DNA from: Ilumatobacteraceae bacterium | GTDB taxonomy: Bacteria > Actinomycetota > Acidimicrobiia > Acidimicrobiales > Ilumatobacteraceae | NCBI GenBank assembly: GCA_033344875.1 | Contig: JAWPMO010000001.1 | Coordinates: forward strand, 2,815,595 to 2,879,594 | Length of the DNA stretch: 64,000 bases | Reading direction: 5' to 3' | In this document: positions 26,337-35,816 of the stretch, piece by piece | Layout of the letters: each line of letters begins with the position of its first letter | Numbering within the stretch: the stretch's first letter is position 1 | Program-made: the position numbers and the translations under genes | Notes under the pieces: generated by a model | Told to the model about the DNA's origin: nothing | The model's database searches: none | What the model saw: only the letters and a program-made list of their open reading frames with translations

Positions 26337-27563
26337 CTACCGCAGGAGGGTGCGGACCGCGGCTTCGAGCACGCGGGCCGTGAGCGCCACCTCGTCGATC
26401 GACACACGTTCGTCGACCGCGTGGGCGTGGGCGATGTCGCCCGGGCCGTACACCGCACACGCAGCCCCGGCCTCACGACGCCACAGCGCCATGTCGCATC
26501 CGTACGGCACCCCGATCGTCGCCGGCCGCGAGCCCGTCTCCGACTCGGCGGCGTCGCACAACGCCGTCACGAGTGGATCACCGGGGTCGATCGACGACGA
26601 GCCGAACGCAGCACCCGTTCGTTCGATCCTCGGCGGGTGCGCATCGAGCCACGGATCCCCCGCGATCGCCTCGCGCAGCGTGCGCTCGAACCGGGCCTCG
26701 GCTTCCTGGATCGATTCGTCGATCGTCACCCCGACCCGCAGTTCGGCGGTGAGCTGCTCCATCACGTTCGACGCCCACACGCCGCCGTGCACCACCCCGA
26801 CCGTGGTCGGGTACGGCAGGCCGGTGGCCCGCATCGCCGGATTCCGCTCCGCGTCGTTGATCTCCCGTTCGAGCCGCTCGACCGCCGAGTACACGGTGAG
26901 GAAGTGCTCGAGTGCCGACTCGCCGAGCAACCTCGTCGCCGCGTGTGCGGAACGCCCCTCGACCTCGATCGTGTAGGTCAGCGCACCGCCGTGGGCCACG
27001 ACGACCTGCGGGCCGTCCGGTCCCGACGTCGGCTCGGGGACGATCACCAGGTCGCCGGTCCATCCCCGGCGGATCGCCGCGAGCGTGCCGGTTCCACCGT
27101 CTTCCTCGCCCGGCACCGCGACGAATCGCAGTTCGCCGGCGAAGTCGCGGTCGCCGTCCGCGATCCGGGTGAACGCCTCGATCGCGGCGACGACCCCGCC
27201 CTTCATGTCGGCGCTGCCACGCCCGTACAGCAGGTCACCGTCGAGTTCCCCTGCGGGGTCGCGGGTCCACCTCGCCCGATCGCCGACCGGCACGACGTCG
27301 ACGTGGCCGGTGAGCACCACGGTGGGGCCCGGCAGAGCGCCGGCGATGCGCGCTGCGACCACCGGGACCTCGTCGCGCTCGACCTCACGGCCCGGGTACG
27401 CCGGGTCGGCCTCGAGCTCGCGCATCGGCGTGACCCACCGGTCGACCTCGTCGGCCACCGGCTCCAACCAGGCTGTGACCAGGTCGATCGCCGGGTGTTC
27501 GTGTCCCGTCTCCGACGCCGCCGCGACCAGCGCGAGCGCCCGTTGTGCAAGATGGTCGCTCAT
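26337..27563 (-). CDS. M20-family metallopeptidase/deacylase (ArgE/DapE/acylase-like)
   Basis: 408 aa from ATG at 27563. Metal-site motifs are in order: TGHVDVVPVGD near 88, GRGSADMKGG near 116, catalytic VPGEEDGGTG near 148 and PEPTS near 171. The dimerisation lid follows (HGGALTYTIEVEG, SAHAA), and a late His is in IAHAHAVDE near 384. These enzymes hydrolyse N-acyl amino acids or dipeptides with two zinc ions. The sequence does not separate ArgE from DapE; no biosynthetic neighbours support either. Confidence 0.88.
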   Translation of the reverse strand: MSDHLAQRALALVAAASETGHEHPAIDLVTAWLEPVADEVDRWVTPMRELEADPAYPGREVERDEVPVVAARIAGALPGPTVVLTGHVDVVPVGDRARWTRDPAGELDGDLLYGRGSADMKGGVVAAIEAFTRIADGDRDFAGELRFVAVPGEEDGGTGTLAAIRRGWTGDLVIVPEPTSGPDGPQVVVAHGGALTYTIEVEGRSAHAATRLLGESALEHFLTVYSAVERLEREINDAERNPAMRATGLPYPTTVGVVHGGVWASNVMEQLTAELRVGVTIDESIQEAEARFERTLREAIAGDPWLDAHPPRIERTGAAFGSSSIDPGDPLVTALCDAAESETGSRPATIGVPYGCDMALWRREAGAACAVYGPGDIAHAHAVDERVSIDEVALTARVLEAAVRTLLR

Positions 27564-27657
27564 CGGCCGTATCACTATCAGATCGCGTCAGCCCGCCGAC
27601 ACGCGACTGCGGTCGCAGCGGAACCGCTCGGGCCGGGTTGTTCCGTGTCGCGGCGGC

Positions 27658-28914
27658 TCAGCGGCAGCCGAAACCGCCGTGTTGCAGGTCGACCCACACG
27701 AGCCGGTGGTCGCTCGACGGGAACGGGAACGTGCCGACCGGGCCGAACGCCGGATCGTCGCTCGTCGGCCAGTACACCGAGGCGTCGTCGATCCGGAGCC
27801 GCTTCGACGGGAGCACGTAGTCGGCCCGGAGGTTGCCGGGAGCGCCGTCGGCGAAGTCGGCGGTGTCGAACCTCGGGTCGCTGAGGTGCGTGTCGTTGGC
27901 ACCACCCTGCGCCGCAGCCTGCTCGACGGCGCCCTCGCTCGACGGGGTCGTCGTAGTGTTGACCCGCGGATGGTCGAGCAGTAGCTGCGCCGACCCGGGG
28001 ATGCTGTCGCCATCGAGCGGATCGGAGTTGAGGTCGCCCGCGATCACGAACATCGTGCCCGGCTCCAACCCGCCCGAGACACCGTCGTCGTCGTAGATGT
28101 AGCTGCCTGCGTCGCGACCAGGGCCGATGTAGTCGGCCCAGAACCGGATCTCGTCGTGGTTGCGGGTGCCGTTGCGGTCTTCGGCACCGTCGAACACCGG
28201 TGGCGTCGGGTGGCTGACCAGGAAGTGCACCGTGCTGCGGCCGATCTCGATCGGCACGTCCCAGTGGCTCTTCGACGACAGCCGGAACACGTCGAGTTCC
28301 TCGGCGCTGTACCAGTCGGCGGGCGCCGCCGTCGCCGGATCGTCGGGCAGGAGCGCGCCCGGCATGTCGGCCCACCGGAAGTGCTGGAACGTGCGCACGT
28401 CGTCGTGCTCGATCGGATACATCGACAGGACCGCCATGCCGAACTGCCCCTCGAAGAAGCCGAATCCGAACGAGTCGTTCGGCACGAAGTCGCCGGCGGC
28501 ACCGGAGTTGTCGAGGTCGAAACCCGAGTAGACCCCCGTGTTCGACGGAGCGATGAACGAGTACTGGTAGTCGATCGGGTCGGCGCCGTTCTGCGAGACG
28601 CCGAGGTAGTTCTGCTGGAAGAGTTCGAGCGCGGCCGGGTCGTAGTCGAACTCGTTCAGCAGGAGCACCTCGGGTCGTGCGTTCTGGATGATCTCGGCGA
28701 CGGCAGCGGGCTGGGCGCTGCCGGGCACCGCCAGTTCGGTGGCCAGGTCGCCGGCGTTGTTCCGATTCAGTGACGCGTTGAACGTGGCGAATCTGACGGG
28801 CTCACGGTCGTGTGGACGGCAGCGGTTGCCGGCGTCGGCCGTGCCGCTCATGGTGGCGGCCGACGTCACGAGCAGCAGCGCGAAGGTTGCGGCGAGGCGA
28901 ACGGAACGGTTCAT
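27658..28914 (-). CDS. Secreted endonuclease/exonuclease/phosphatase (EEP) family protein
   Basis: 418 aa. Signal peptide at 1-28 (LAATFALLLVTSAATMSGTADAG). EEP-fold motifs: RFATFNASL near 40, LLNEFDYD near 87, FLVSHPTPP near 235, VIAGDLNSDPLDGD near 290 and SSDHRLVWVDL near the end, matching the N, E, H, D-N and D-H of DNase I-like enzymes. It probably cleaves extracellular nucleic acid or phosphodiesters. An AGGGAG ribosome binding site supports this start over the frame-open start at 28974. Confidence 0.87.
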   Translation of the reverse strand: MNRSVRLAATFALLLVTSAATMSGTADAGNRCRPHDREPVRFATFNASLNRNNAGDLATELAVPGSAQPAAVAEIIQNARPEVLLLNEFDYDPAALELFQQNYLGVSQNGADPIDYQYSFIAPSNTGVYSGFDLDNSGAAGDFVPNDSFGFGFFEGQFGMAVLSMYPIEHDDVRTFQHFRWADMPGALLPDDPATAAPADWYSAEELDVFRLSSKSHWDVPIEIGRSTVHFLVSHPTPPVFDGAEDRNGTRNHDEIRFWADYIGPGRDAGSYIYDDDGVSGGLEPGTMFVIAGDLNSDPLDGDSIPGSAQLLLDHPRVNTTTTPSSEGAVEQAAAQGGANDTHLSDPRFDTADFADGAPGNLRADYVLPSKRLRIDDASVYWPTSDDPAFGPVGTFPFPSSDHRLVWVDLQHGGFGCR

Positions 28915-29067
28915 CTGGACTCCCTGTCGGTGTGGCCGGCGACGCGAATGACGACGTCGAACTCCACCGACCACATTCGCGCCTCCCGGTTGCCGATGTG
29001 CGAGGACGAGGTGAACTCGGCTTGGAGATTTCGCGAATTCGGTCGCCGGAGCGGGCCTGCCGGGGCG

Positions 29068-29886
29068 TCAGAAGGGGACGGCCGCTTCGAGGAGGGGGTG
29101 GGTCGCCGGTGCTCGACCCGAGACGATCCGGCAGAACTCGAGCGCGTCGAGATCGATCACGTCGCCACCCGACCCGGCGGTGATCGTGCCGCCGGCATCG
29201 CCGGTCAGCGTGAGCGCCACCGGTTGCGTGTGCCGCGCACACCACTCCACCGCGACGTCACCGATGATCTCCCGGTCGGTCTCGTCCAGTGCCAGGGACA
29301 CGCCCAGCGAGTCCGCCAGGTCGACACGATGCAGCCAGGCATCGCGGGTCAGGATCGTCGAGAGGAAGTAGTCGAAGGTCCAACGTTCGTCGATCGTCCC
29401 CATCTCGACGTCGATCCCCGCCCGGCGCCGCACGAACGCCGGCATCCGGCCGCGGCCCGTGACCGCCTTCGGCACGAGGGCGCCCATCTCGCGCACCACC
29501 TCGTCGTTCGACAACGCTGCCGTCCGCTCCACCTGCGTCGCGGTCAGCGCGTCGACCTCCTGCTCGCCGGTGCGCTGCATCCGCTGCTTGACCGAGCGCT
29601 GCTGCGACACCGTCTCGCGCAGGCTCGCGGCACTGCGCATGGCACCGACCACGTGGCCGGCCAGGTCGCGCACCGACCACCCCGCACACGGTGTGGGCGC
29701 CGTCCACGCATCGGAGGGCACCGCCGCGAAATCGTCGGCGAGGCGCCGGTAGCTCGACGCCGCGAGCACCATCCACCGGTCGAAGTCGGCAACCGGACGG
29801 AAGTCGCCCGTCCGGTCGGGTCCGGCCGTGAGATCGATCGGTGTCGCGATGGTCGTGGTCGACGTGGAAGCAAACGTCTCGGTCAT
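29068..29886 (-). CDS. Maleylpyruvate isomerase N-terminal (MDMPI/DinB-like) domain protein
   Basis: 272 aa. Thr-rich first 25 residues, then the four-helix DinB-like domain: PCAGWSVRDLAGHVVGAM (near 68-85) and DAWLHRVDLADSLG (near 180), a pattern that gives the metal-binding His residues. The C-terminal half is SCP2-like (EWCARHTQPVALTLTGDAGG). Such proteins are often mycothiol-dependent enzymes in actinobacteria; substrate unknown. GGAGGG precedes the ATG at 29886. It lies 71 bases after a TetR gene on the same strand and is probably controlled by it. Confidence 0.85.
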   Translation of the reverse strand: MTETFASTSTTTIATPIDLTAGPDRTGDFRPVADFDRWMVLAASSYRRLADDFAAVPSDAWTAPTPCAGWSVRDLAGHVVGAMRSAASLRETVSQQRSVKQRMQRTGEQEVDALTATQVERTAALSNDEVVREMGALVPKAVTGRGRMPAFVRRRAGIDVEMGTIDERWTFDYFLSTILTRDAWLHRVDLADSLGVSLALDETDREIIGDVAVEWCARHTQPVALTLTGDAGGTITAGSGGDVIDLDALEFCRIVSGRAPATHPLLEAAVPF

Positions 29887-29957
29887 GCTGTGCCCTCCGT
29901 GGTGAGTGGTGTCGTTACCGGTCGTGTCGTTGCCGGTCGTGTGGCGGTTGGTCGCGA

Positions 29958-30623
29958 TCAGTCGTGTCGTGAAGCGAGCCGGGACGGGTAGTGGGCGAGG
30001 AACATCTCGGTCGCGTCGTCGGCGAGGCGCGCCCATCGGTCGCCGCCCGGGTCATTGCTGATCTGCTGCGACGTGAGGCCCGTCATGATCGCCGTCCACA
30101 TGTCGACCGCCCGCTCGTCGACGATGCCCACCGCGGCGAGCGCGGCTCGCGTCCGGTCGATGAACGCGAGCGCCAATCCATAGCTCTCGGGACTCGGCTC
30201 CCAGTCGGGCACCGTGCGCTGGAAGAGCAGCTGATATCGAACCGGATCGTCGACGCAGAACCGGACGAATCGACGGTTGCCCTCGACGAACGCCGACCGC
30301 GGGTCGGCGTCGCCGACGTCGCCCACCCACCCGGCCGACGCATCGAGCAGCTCGCGGTACCCCTCGGCGAACATCGCGTCGTAGAGCGCCCCCTTCGAAC
30401 CGAAGTACGAGTACAGCGACGACGCCTTCAACCCGACCCGCTCGCCCAGCGCCCGCAGCGAGATCACCAGCAGGCCGTCGCGTCGAGCCAATTCCCATGC
30501 GGCAGCGAGGATCTCGTCGCGGGTGGCGACGTGACGCCGCTCACGCGGCGTCGACCCGGTGGTCGGGGGCGCCTCGGCGGGATGGGGCGAGTCAGCGGCC
30601 GTGGTCGGAGAATCGAACATCAT
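29958..30623 (-). CDS. TetR-family transcriptional regulator
   Basis: 221 aa. HTH region: ATRDEILAAAWELARRDGL, then SLRALGERVGLKASSLYSYFGSKGALYDAMF (about 35-85). The C-terminal ligand domain (TetR_C-like WHG type, with FVRFCVDDPVRYQLLFQR) is helical. The start is at MMFDS (30623). Its own promoter holds two palindromes, so autoregulation is likely, together with the MDMPI gene downstream and possibly the divergent lipoprotein. Confidence 0.9.
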   Translation of the reverse strand: MMFDSPTTAADSPHPAEAPPTTGSTPRERRHVATRDEILAAAWELARRDGLLVISLRALGERVGLKASSLYSYFGSKGALYDAMFAEGYRELLDASAGWVGDVGDADPRSAFVEGNRRFVRFCVDDPVRYQLLFQRTVPDWEPSPESYGLALAFIDRTRAALAAVGIVDERAVDMWTAIMTGLTSQQISNDPGGDRWARLADDATEMFLAHYPSRLASRHD

Positions 30624-30656
30624 TCGTAGTATCGAACACTGTTCGGCATTTGTCAA
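30614..30656 (-). promoter_or_regulatory. TetR promoter with two operator palindromes
   Basis: Read leftwards: TTGACA (30651-30656), 17-base spacer, GATACT (30628-30633). The palindrome CGAACACTGTTCG (30633-30645) fills the spacer. A second, weaker CGAACATCATTCG (30614-30626) covers the start codons. Both are CGAA/TTCG half-sites 5 bases apart, 19 bases centre to centre. Confidence 0.7.
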
Positions 30657-30733
30657 ACCTCGACCATGCTGGGCTCGACGCGAAGGCGAATCGCGACCAG
30701 ATCCGGCAGGCGAAACGAGCAGTTCTCGTCGCG

Positions 30734-30739
30734 TAGTGT
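30734..30739 (+). promoter_or_regulatory. -10 box TAGTGT, leaderless promoter of the sialidase-like lipoprotein
   Basis: Six bases before the ATG at 30746, same arrangement and hexamer as at 47591. Confidence 0.5.
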
Positions 30740-30745
30740 TCGGAC

Positions 30746-32032
30746 ATGCGGCCGAGGGTTCTCGTTGCGGTCGGCCTCGTGTTGGCAGCGGGGTGCGGCG
30801 CCGACGATCCGGACGACGGCGTGACGACACGGACCGAGAGCACCGCCGGGACGAGCGTCGGCGACGCCACCGTCGACGCCACCGTCGCCGGCACGAGCGC
30901 CACGACCGGCACCGCCGAAGGCGTCGGACGCACGGCGACGCCGATCCGCCTCGTCGACATCGATGATGCGGTCGCCGTCAACGTGGCGACCAACGGCACC
31001 GGTGCACCCGTCCTGGCGTGGACCGAGCACGACGCAGTGCAGGTTGCGCGGCTGGATCCCGACTCGTTCACCCTCGGCACGCCGATCGTCATCAGCGGTG
31101 AGCTGGAGCCGATCGCACATCAGATCGAGCGCCCGGCGATCTCGATCGGGCCCGATGGCATCGTCCACGCTGCGTTCACGAGCGCCGTGGGAACCGGCGG
31201 CACCGTCCAGTACGTCGACCTCGTCGGCGACACGCCGACCGCGCCGCTCCGGATCAGCGGCGAGCCCCTCCCCGAGACGAACCTCGTCCACATGACGCTC
31301 GTCGACGACACCCCGACGCTCGCCTGGCTGGAGGACTCGACGTTGTCGGTCGCCTCACCGCGCGACGGCGTACCCGCCGAAATCGAGGGGGTCGACGACC
31401 TCACCTGCGACTGCTGCAACCCTGCCCCCATCCGCCTCGGCAACCGGCTCGTCGTGGCCTACCGCAACCTCGAACGAACCGACGACGGTGTGATCCGCGA
31501 CGTCTACGCCACCACCACCGGCGACGACGGAGCGACGTTCTCCGATCCGGTCCCGGTCGCCGACGACCACTGGCTCCTCGACGGCTGCCCATTCTCCGGG
31601 CCGGCCGTCGCCCAGGTCGACGACGCCCTGATCGTCGCATGGATGGACGGCCGTCAATCCCGGCACCCCGACCAGGACGGCACCACCATCTGGGTCGATC
31701 GCAGCAGCGACGGCGGGGCCACGTTCGGCACCGACGTCGCGCTCACCGACGCCGGCATCCACCGCTGGCCGATGCTCACCGTCGACACCGCCGGCACGAC
31801 CCACATCGTCTGGGAAACCCAATCCGGCGACGCCGGCGGCATCACCTACAGCAGGTCGATCGACGGCGGCATCACGTTCGATCCACCCACCGTGCTCCTC
31901 CCCGACACCGACGACAGCGGCCCACGACGCGCTCCCTCCGTCGTCGCCCACGGCGAGCACCTCCTGGTCACCTGGACCGACCGCGACGGCGGCCACCTCG
32001 CCGTCTTCACCATCGCCGACCTCCCCCGCTGA
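30746..32032 (+). CDS. Lipoprotein with sialidase/BNR-like beta-propeller
   Basis: 428 aa. Signal peptide and lipobox LAAGC near 13-17, Thr-rich linker to about 60, then repeated blades with the Asp-box-like pattern S-D-G-G-x-T-F: TTGDDGATFSDP, RSSDGGATFGTD and RSIDGGITFDPP. The CDCCNP cluster near 218 may form disulfides or bind metal. Beta-propellers of this type bind or hydrolyse sugars; the catalytic Arg triad was not verified, so a binding role is equally possible. Confidence 0.8.
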   Translation: MRPRVLVAVGLVLAAGCGADDPDDGVTTRTESTAGTSVGDATVDATVAGTSATTGTAEGVGRTATPIRLVDIDDAVAVNVATNGTGAPVLAWTEHDAVQVARLDPDSFTLGTPIVISGELEPIAHQIERPAISIGPDGIVHAAFTSAVGTGGTVQYVDLVGDTPTAPLRISGEPLPETNLVHMTLVDDTPTLAWLEDSTLSVASPRDGVPAEIEGVDDLTCDCCNPAPIRLGNRLVVAYRNLERTDDGVIRDVYATTTGDDGATFSDPVPVADDHWLLDGCPFSGPAVAQVDDALIVAWMDGRQSRHPDQDGTTIWVDRSSDGGATFGTDVALTDAGIHRWPMLTVDTAGTTHIVWETQSGDAGGITYSRSIDGGITFDPPTVLLPDTDDSGPRRAPSVVAHGEHLLVTWTDRDGGHLAVFTIADLPR

Positions 32033-32077
32033 CCCGCCCCGACGGCACCGCTGCACCACCACACGTCGGCCCCGGCA

Positions 32078-33226
32078 TCAACCCACGAGGGGTTCGGGGA
32101 TCGAGTCCTCGAGCAGACCTTTCAGGTAGTCGTCGCTCTGGTTGACGCTCAACCTCGCCCACAGCACGTTGTGATCCGAGATCTGGTAGGTCCGCCACGT
32201 GCCGTAGTAGTCGTCGAGGTCGTCGGCCTTCTTGCCGTTCGACGATGCCAGCATCGCAGCGTCGTACTCGGCGCGGTCGCCCGTCTTGAACACCGTGTTG
32301 AACGGCTTGAACACACCGGCGTTGCGTTCGTTCGGCTGGTCCGCGTGCCGCTCGATGAACTCCAACACCCGATCGTGCGTCTTGAACGCGATCTGGTCGT
32401 AGAACTTGTCGTCGCCGGTGTTGGTCGTCCGCCGCAACGCCTCGGGCACCCTGAAGCCCGAACTCAACAGGGCCTGCATCGTCTTGTGTTCGGGGCTCAC
32501 GATGTTGAAGTCGCCGAGCAGGATCATCGACCGACCCTCCGACTTCATCGAGATGTCGGCCCGGTCACCGAAGAACTCGGCCACCCGTCGGATCTCCTGC
32601 ACCCGCTCATCGAGCTTCGACCCCGACGCATCGCCGAAGTAGATGTGCACCGTGCAGATGTCGAACTTGAACCAGCCCGACTGGAACGCGGCGACGAACG
32701 GCGAACGCCGGAACTGCTTCCCCGGCGGAGGCGGCGGCAACTCGTCGTCGTCATCGGTCGGCACCGCCAACGCGGCCGGTGAGATCAACAGGTGGTTGGG
32801 CAGAACGAGCTCGCCGGCGATGTTCTGATGGCGCACCTTGCGCTTGTCCCACACGTACGTCAGCCGCTCACCGTTCCCGCCGAGCGACGTGTCGGTCACC
32901 TCGGTCGCCAGGTACTCCCACTCGGGGCCGAGGATGCTCATCACACGTTCCCACTCGTCGAGGTCGTTCACCTCCTGCACCGCGACGAAGTCGAACGCCG
33001 AGATGACCTCCGCGATGTAGAAGTGCGTCTCCGGGAGACGCTCCCCGAACCCTCGCCGGTTCTTCTTGGCGAAGTCGCGAATGTTCCACGTCGCCAGCAA
33101 CAGGTGATCGTCGGCGTCCATGCCGGGAACCATGCGCTCCAACGATCCGCGAAGCGCGAGCAGGCGCTCGGTGACCCGGGTCCGATCGGCCTGCTTGATC
33201 CGATACCTCAGCTGGAAGTACTGCAT
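32078..33226 (-). CDS. Cytosolic EEP-family nuclease/phosphatase
   Basis: 382 aa, no signal peptide. EEP motifs: LLATWNIRDF near 44, VAVQEVNDL near 80, ICTVHIYFG near 182, LLGDFNIVSPEH near 235 and ISDHNVLWARL near 358. A proline run (ELPPPPPGK) lies near 160. It probably cleaves DNA, RNA or a phosphodiester. GGGGGTGG before the ATG at 33226 supports this start. It is divergent from the HNH nuclease gene, with 266 bases between them in which I see only the HNH -10 box. Confidence 0.87.
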   Translation of the reverse strand: MQYFQLRYRIKQADRTRVTERLLALRGSLERMVPGMDADDHLLLATWNIRDFAKKNRRGFGERLPETHFYIAEVISAFDFVAVQEVNDLDEWERVMSILGPEWEYLATEVTDTSLGGNGERLTYVWDKRKVRHQNIAGELVLPNHLLISPAALAVPTDDDDELPPPPPGKQFRRSPFVAAFQSGWFKFDICTVHIYFGDASGSKLDERVQEIRRVAEFFGDRADISMKSEGRSMILLGDFNIVSPEHKTMQALLSSGFRVPEALRRTTNTGDDKFYDQIAFKTHDRVLEFIERHADQPNERNAGVFKPFNTVFKTGDRAEYDAAMLASSNGKKADDLDDYYGTWRTYQISDHNVLWARLSVNQSDDYLKGLLEDSIPEPLVG

Positions 33227-33492
33227 CGCCACCCCCGATGGTCGCTCGACGCGACCGTACCCAACCCCCGACGGCCGCTCGGCCGAATATCCACGGCGGG
33301 CACGGGCGGTCCGATCGTCCGTCTGGCCGTTCGTCTCGGAGCGAGTCGGGTGGGGCCGACCCGGTGCCGGGCGGTCATGGGTCGACGGGGTCCCCGACCA
33401 CGAGTTCGTCCACTCGGATCCGTCAATCCTCTTCTCGAAAATGTCGAACACCAGTTCGAAACACTGTCACACCCCTCCGTCATGATGGCCGC

Positions 33493-34713
33493 ATGGATCT
33501 CGCCACCGTCGTCGAGCAGGTGCAGCACATCGCTGCCGTGCGCGCCGCCGAGTCGGCGGGTCGCGAGCACCTCGAGTCGGCGATGCGCGACGTCGGCCGA
33601 CTCGAGTCGTGGTTGGCCGGCACCAAAGCGGCGATCACATCCAAACTCGCATCCCAGGTGTCGTTCCCCGAGCAGACCATCGCCGACTGCACCCGCGGCA
33701 CCACCCGCGACGCGATCAACGACACGGCACGTGCCGACACCCTCGGCGCGGCGCCATCACTCGCCGCTGCGCTCGATGATGCCCGCGTCACAGCCGGCCA
33801 CGTCGACGAGTTGACCAAGGCGACCAAGGCGCTCGATGCCGAACAGCGAGACGAACTGCTGGGTCGACTCGATCGTGGTCTGCTCGACGTGGCCGAGGTC
33901 GCGACCATCCCCGAGTGGCGCCGCCGCCTGGCGATCGAGGTCAAGAACATCCAACGCGACGACGGTCTCGATCGGCTCGAGCGTCAGCGGCGGGCCACGA
34001 GTGTCCGCACGTGGACCGACGGCGAGGGCATGTGGTGCCTCTCCGGCCGATTCGACCCCGTCACCGGCGTTCGGCTCGCCGCCAAGCTCGACGCAGCGGC
34101 CAACGCGCTGTTCGCCGAGCAGACCCCGAGCACCTGCCCCGACGACCCGATCGACAAGCAGCGCCACCTGAGCGCGCTCGCCCTCGCCGGCCTGATCGAG
34201 GGCGTGGCGACGACAGGCGGGTCGGGGCGACCCGAGTACGTGGTCGTGGTCGACAGCTCGCAGCCCGACGGCGCCGGAGGCCCCGCAGTCGATTGGGGGT
34301 TGCCGGTCGAGGTGCCGCACCGCGTACTGGCCGAACTGATGAGCGAAGGCGCCGTGCACACGGTCGTCGTCCGCAACGGTGTCGTGCTCCACGCACCGGG
34401 CCGGGTCGACCTCGGGCAGTCGACCCGGCTCGCCAACCACGCCCAACGGCGTGCGCTGCGAGCGCTCTACTCCACGTGCGCGATCCCCGGCTGCTCCGTT
34501 CGATACGACCGCTGCAAGCTGCACCACGTCGTGTGGTGGCGCCATGGTGGCCGCACCGATCTCCTGAACCTGCTGCCGGTGTGCACCCACCACCACTCGA
34601 AGATCCACGATGCCGGATGGATCGTCGAACTCGGGGCCAACCGCGAGCTCACCGTTCGATTCCCCGACGGCACGATCCGCAACACCGGCCCGCCCTCCCG
34701 GCAGGCGGCGTGA
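33493..34713 (+). CDS. DUF222 / HNH endonuclease-like protein
   Basis: 406 aa. N-terminal DUF222 helical region (about 1-290: GRFDPVTGVRLAAKLDAAANALF is diagnostic) and C-terminal HNH domain: RALYSTCAIPGCSVRYDRCKLHHVVWWRHGGRTDLLNLLPVCTHHH in pieces near 322-368, with Cys pairs and the catalytic HH. This family is abundant in actinobacterial genomes, often in many copies, and some copies behave like mobile introns or 13E12 repeats. A -10-like CATGAT 6 bases upstream suggests a leaderless message. Confidence 0.9.
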   Translation: MDLATVVEQVQHIAAVRAAESAGREHLESAMRDVGRLESWLAGTKAAITSKLASQVSFPEQTIADCTRGTTRDAINDTARADTLGAAPSLAAALDDARVTAGHVDELTKATKALDAEQRDELLGRLDRGLLDVAEVATIPEWRRRLAIEVKNIQRDDGLDRLERQRRATSVRTWTDGEGMWCLSGRFDPVTGVRLAAKLDAAANALFAEQTPSTCPDDPIDKQRHLSALALAGLIEGVATTGGSGRPEYVVVVDSSQPDGAGGPAVDWGLPVEVPHRVLAELMSEGAVHTVVVRNGVVLHAPGRVDLGQSTRLANHAQRRALRALYSTCAIPGCSVRYDRCKLHHVVWWRHGGRTDLLNLLPVCTHHHSKIHDAGWIVELGANRELTVRFPDGTIRNTGPPSRQAA

Positions 34714-35040
34714 GCCCGCCGGTGCTCGAGACCATCAGCTCACCGAACGGCCCCAACTCGGTGTCGCTCGACCACCCCAAGCCGTCTCGCGCAGGTCGAG
34801 AACGGCCGTTCCTTGACAACCGAAGATCCTGCGGCGCGGCGCCACACCAGGCTGCAGGCCGAGTCGGGGCGGCGCCATCGCACCATGGCGCGCCACGCCA
34901 CCGCCACGCCACCGCCGCACCCCGCCCTCAGCGCGGGGCCGGCCACGCACGCTGCGAGTGGTCCGGCGGTGCGGGTCACCGTGCAACTGCGCCACCGGCT
35001 GAGCGAGTCAACCGCGGGGGCGACCTGGCATCCTTGGGTG
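34714..35040. other. Intergenic, no gene seen
   Basis: 327 bases. It holds a 12-base perfect palindrome GAACGGCCGTTC (34800-34811) directly followed by TTGACA (34813-34818) without a matching -10, and CGCCACGCCACC-type short repeats near 34892-34920. The final CATCCT (35029-35034), with a TGG extension, is the likely -10 of the next gene. Frames are open here, but residue content looks non-coding. Confidence 0.5.
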
Positions 35041-35469
35041 ATGGCGAAGTCGGCCGAGCGGGCCTACGTCGACGACGTACCCGACGACGTGATCGAACGG
35101 TTGCGTGCCATCTGCGCCGAGCTGCCGGATGCATACGAGGAGCCGGCGTGGGTCGGTGTGCGCTGGCGGGTTCGGAAGAAGACGTTCGCCCACGTGTTGG
35201 CGATCGATGAAGCCGGAGCCGACCGGAGGGTCGTGCTCACCTTCCGATCCGAGGGCGACGAACTCGACGCGCTCCGACGTGCCGGTCCGCCATTCCGCTT
35301 CCTCGGCTGGGGCCGGAACGCGCTGGGCGTCGACATCGACGACCGGACCGACTGGGACGAGCTCCGCGAGCTGATCACCGACAGTTTCTGCGTCATGGCG
35401 CCGAAGAAGCTCGTCGCCCTCGTCCCACGACCTCCCGATGGCGATTGCGACACCGACGACGCGGACTGA
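35041..35469 (+). CDS. MmcQ/YjbR-family protein
   Basis: 142 aa. Pattern of the YjbR/CyaY-like fold: AICAELPDAYEEPAWVGVRWRVRKKTFAHVL in pieces near 21-55, then VVLTFRS, GWGRNALGVDID and ELITDSFCVMAPKKL. These are small proteins of uncertain role, sometimes annotated as DNA-binding. The ATG is 6 bases after a -10 box; a longer in-frame start at 34813 would add residues that look non-coding. Confidence 0.85.
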   Translation: MAKSAERAYVDDVPDDVIERLRAICAELPDAYEEPAWVGVRWRVRKKTFAHVLAIDEAGADRRVVLTFRSEGDELDALRRAGPPFRFLGWGRNALGVDIDDRTDWDELRELITDSFCVMAPKKLVALVPRPPDGDCDTDDAD

Positions 35470-35816
35470 GCGAGCCGGGATCGGCCGCGACAGGTGGTGC
35501 TCACTGGGCGCCTCACCGACCGGAGCTCGTCGTCGGCTACCCGACACGCTCGGCGCCGGCGGCCCCTTGCTCCCCGCCTGCTCACCGACCACGGTGGGCG
35601 CGGGCTCTCCTTGTACGTCGCCGACGAGCCCGCCGACCTCGACCGGACCAGCCACGACCAGTGCGCGCTCGTGACGCCGGTCGGCCCCCGACACGAGCGC
35701 CCAGCCCACCCTCCCCACACTCCTCGGCCACTGACGCCGCGGCCGCCGCCGATGTCGGGCGACACGTTCCGCGACTCCTCTACACTCGCGACACCGAATT
35801 CGGGAGGACGGCGGAG
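35470..35816. other. Intergenic, promoter of the glycosidase gene, possible gene remnant
   Basis: 347 bases. TACACT (35781-35786) is a -10 box for the gene at 35817, which also has GGGAGGA. A stretch near 35570-35690 reads in one frame as a plausible protein fragment (LSLYVADEPADLDR) but has no good start, so it could be a decayed gene. Nothing else seen. Confidence 0.4.

Noticed and set aside
34813-35040. N-terminal extension of the MmcQ-like protein
   Set aside because: The residues are low complexity and the -10 box before 35041 supports the shorter start.
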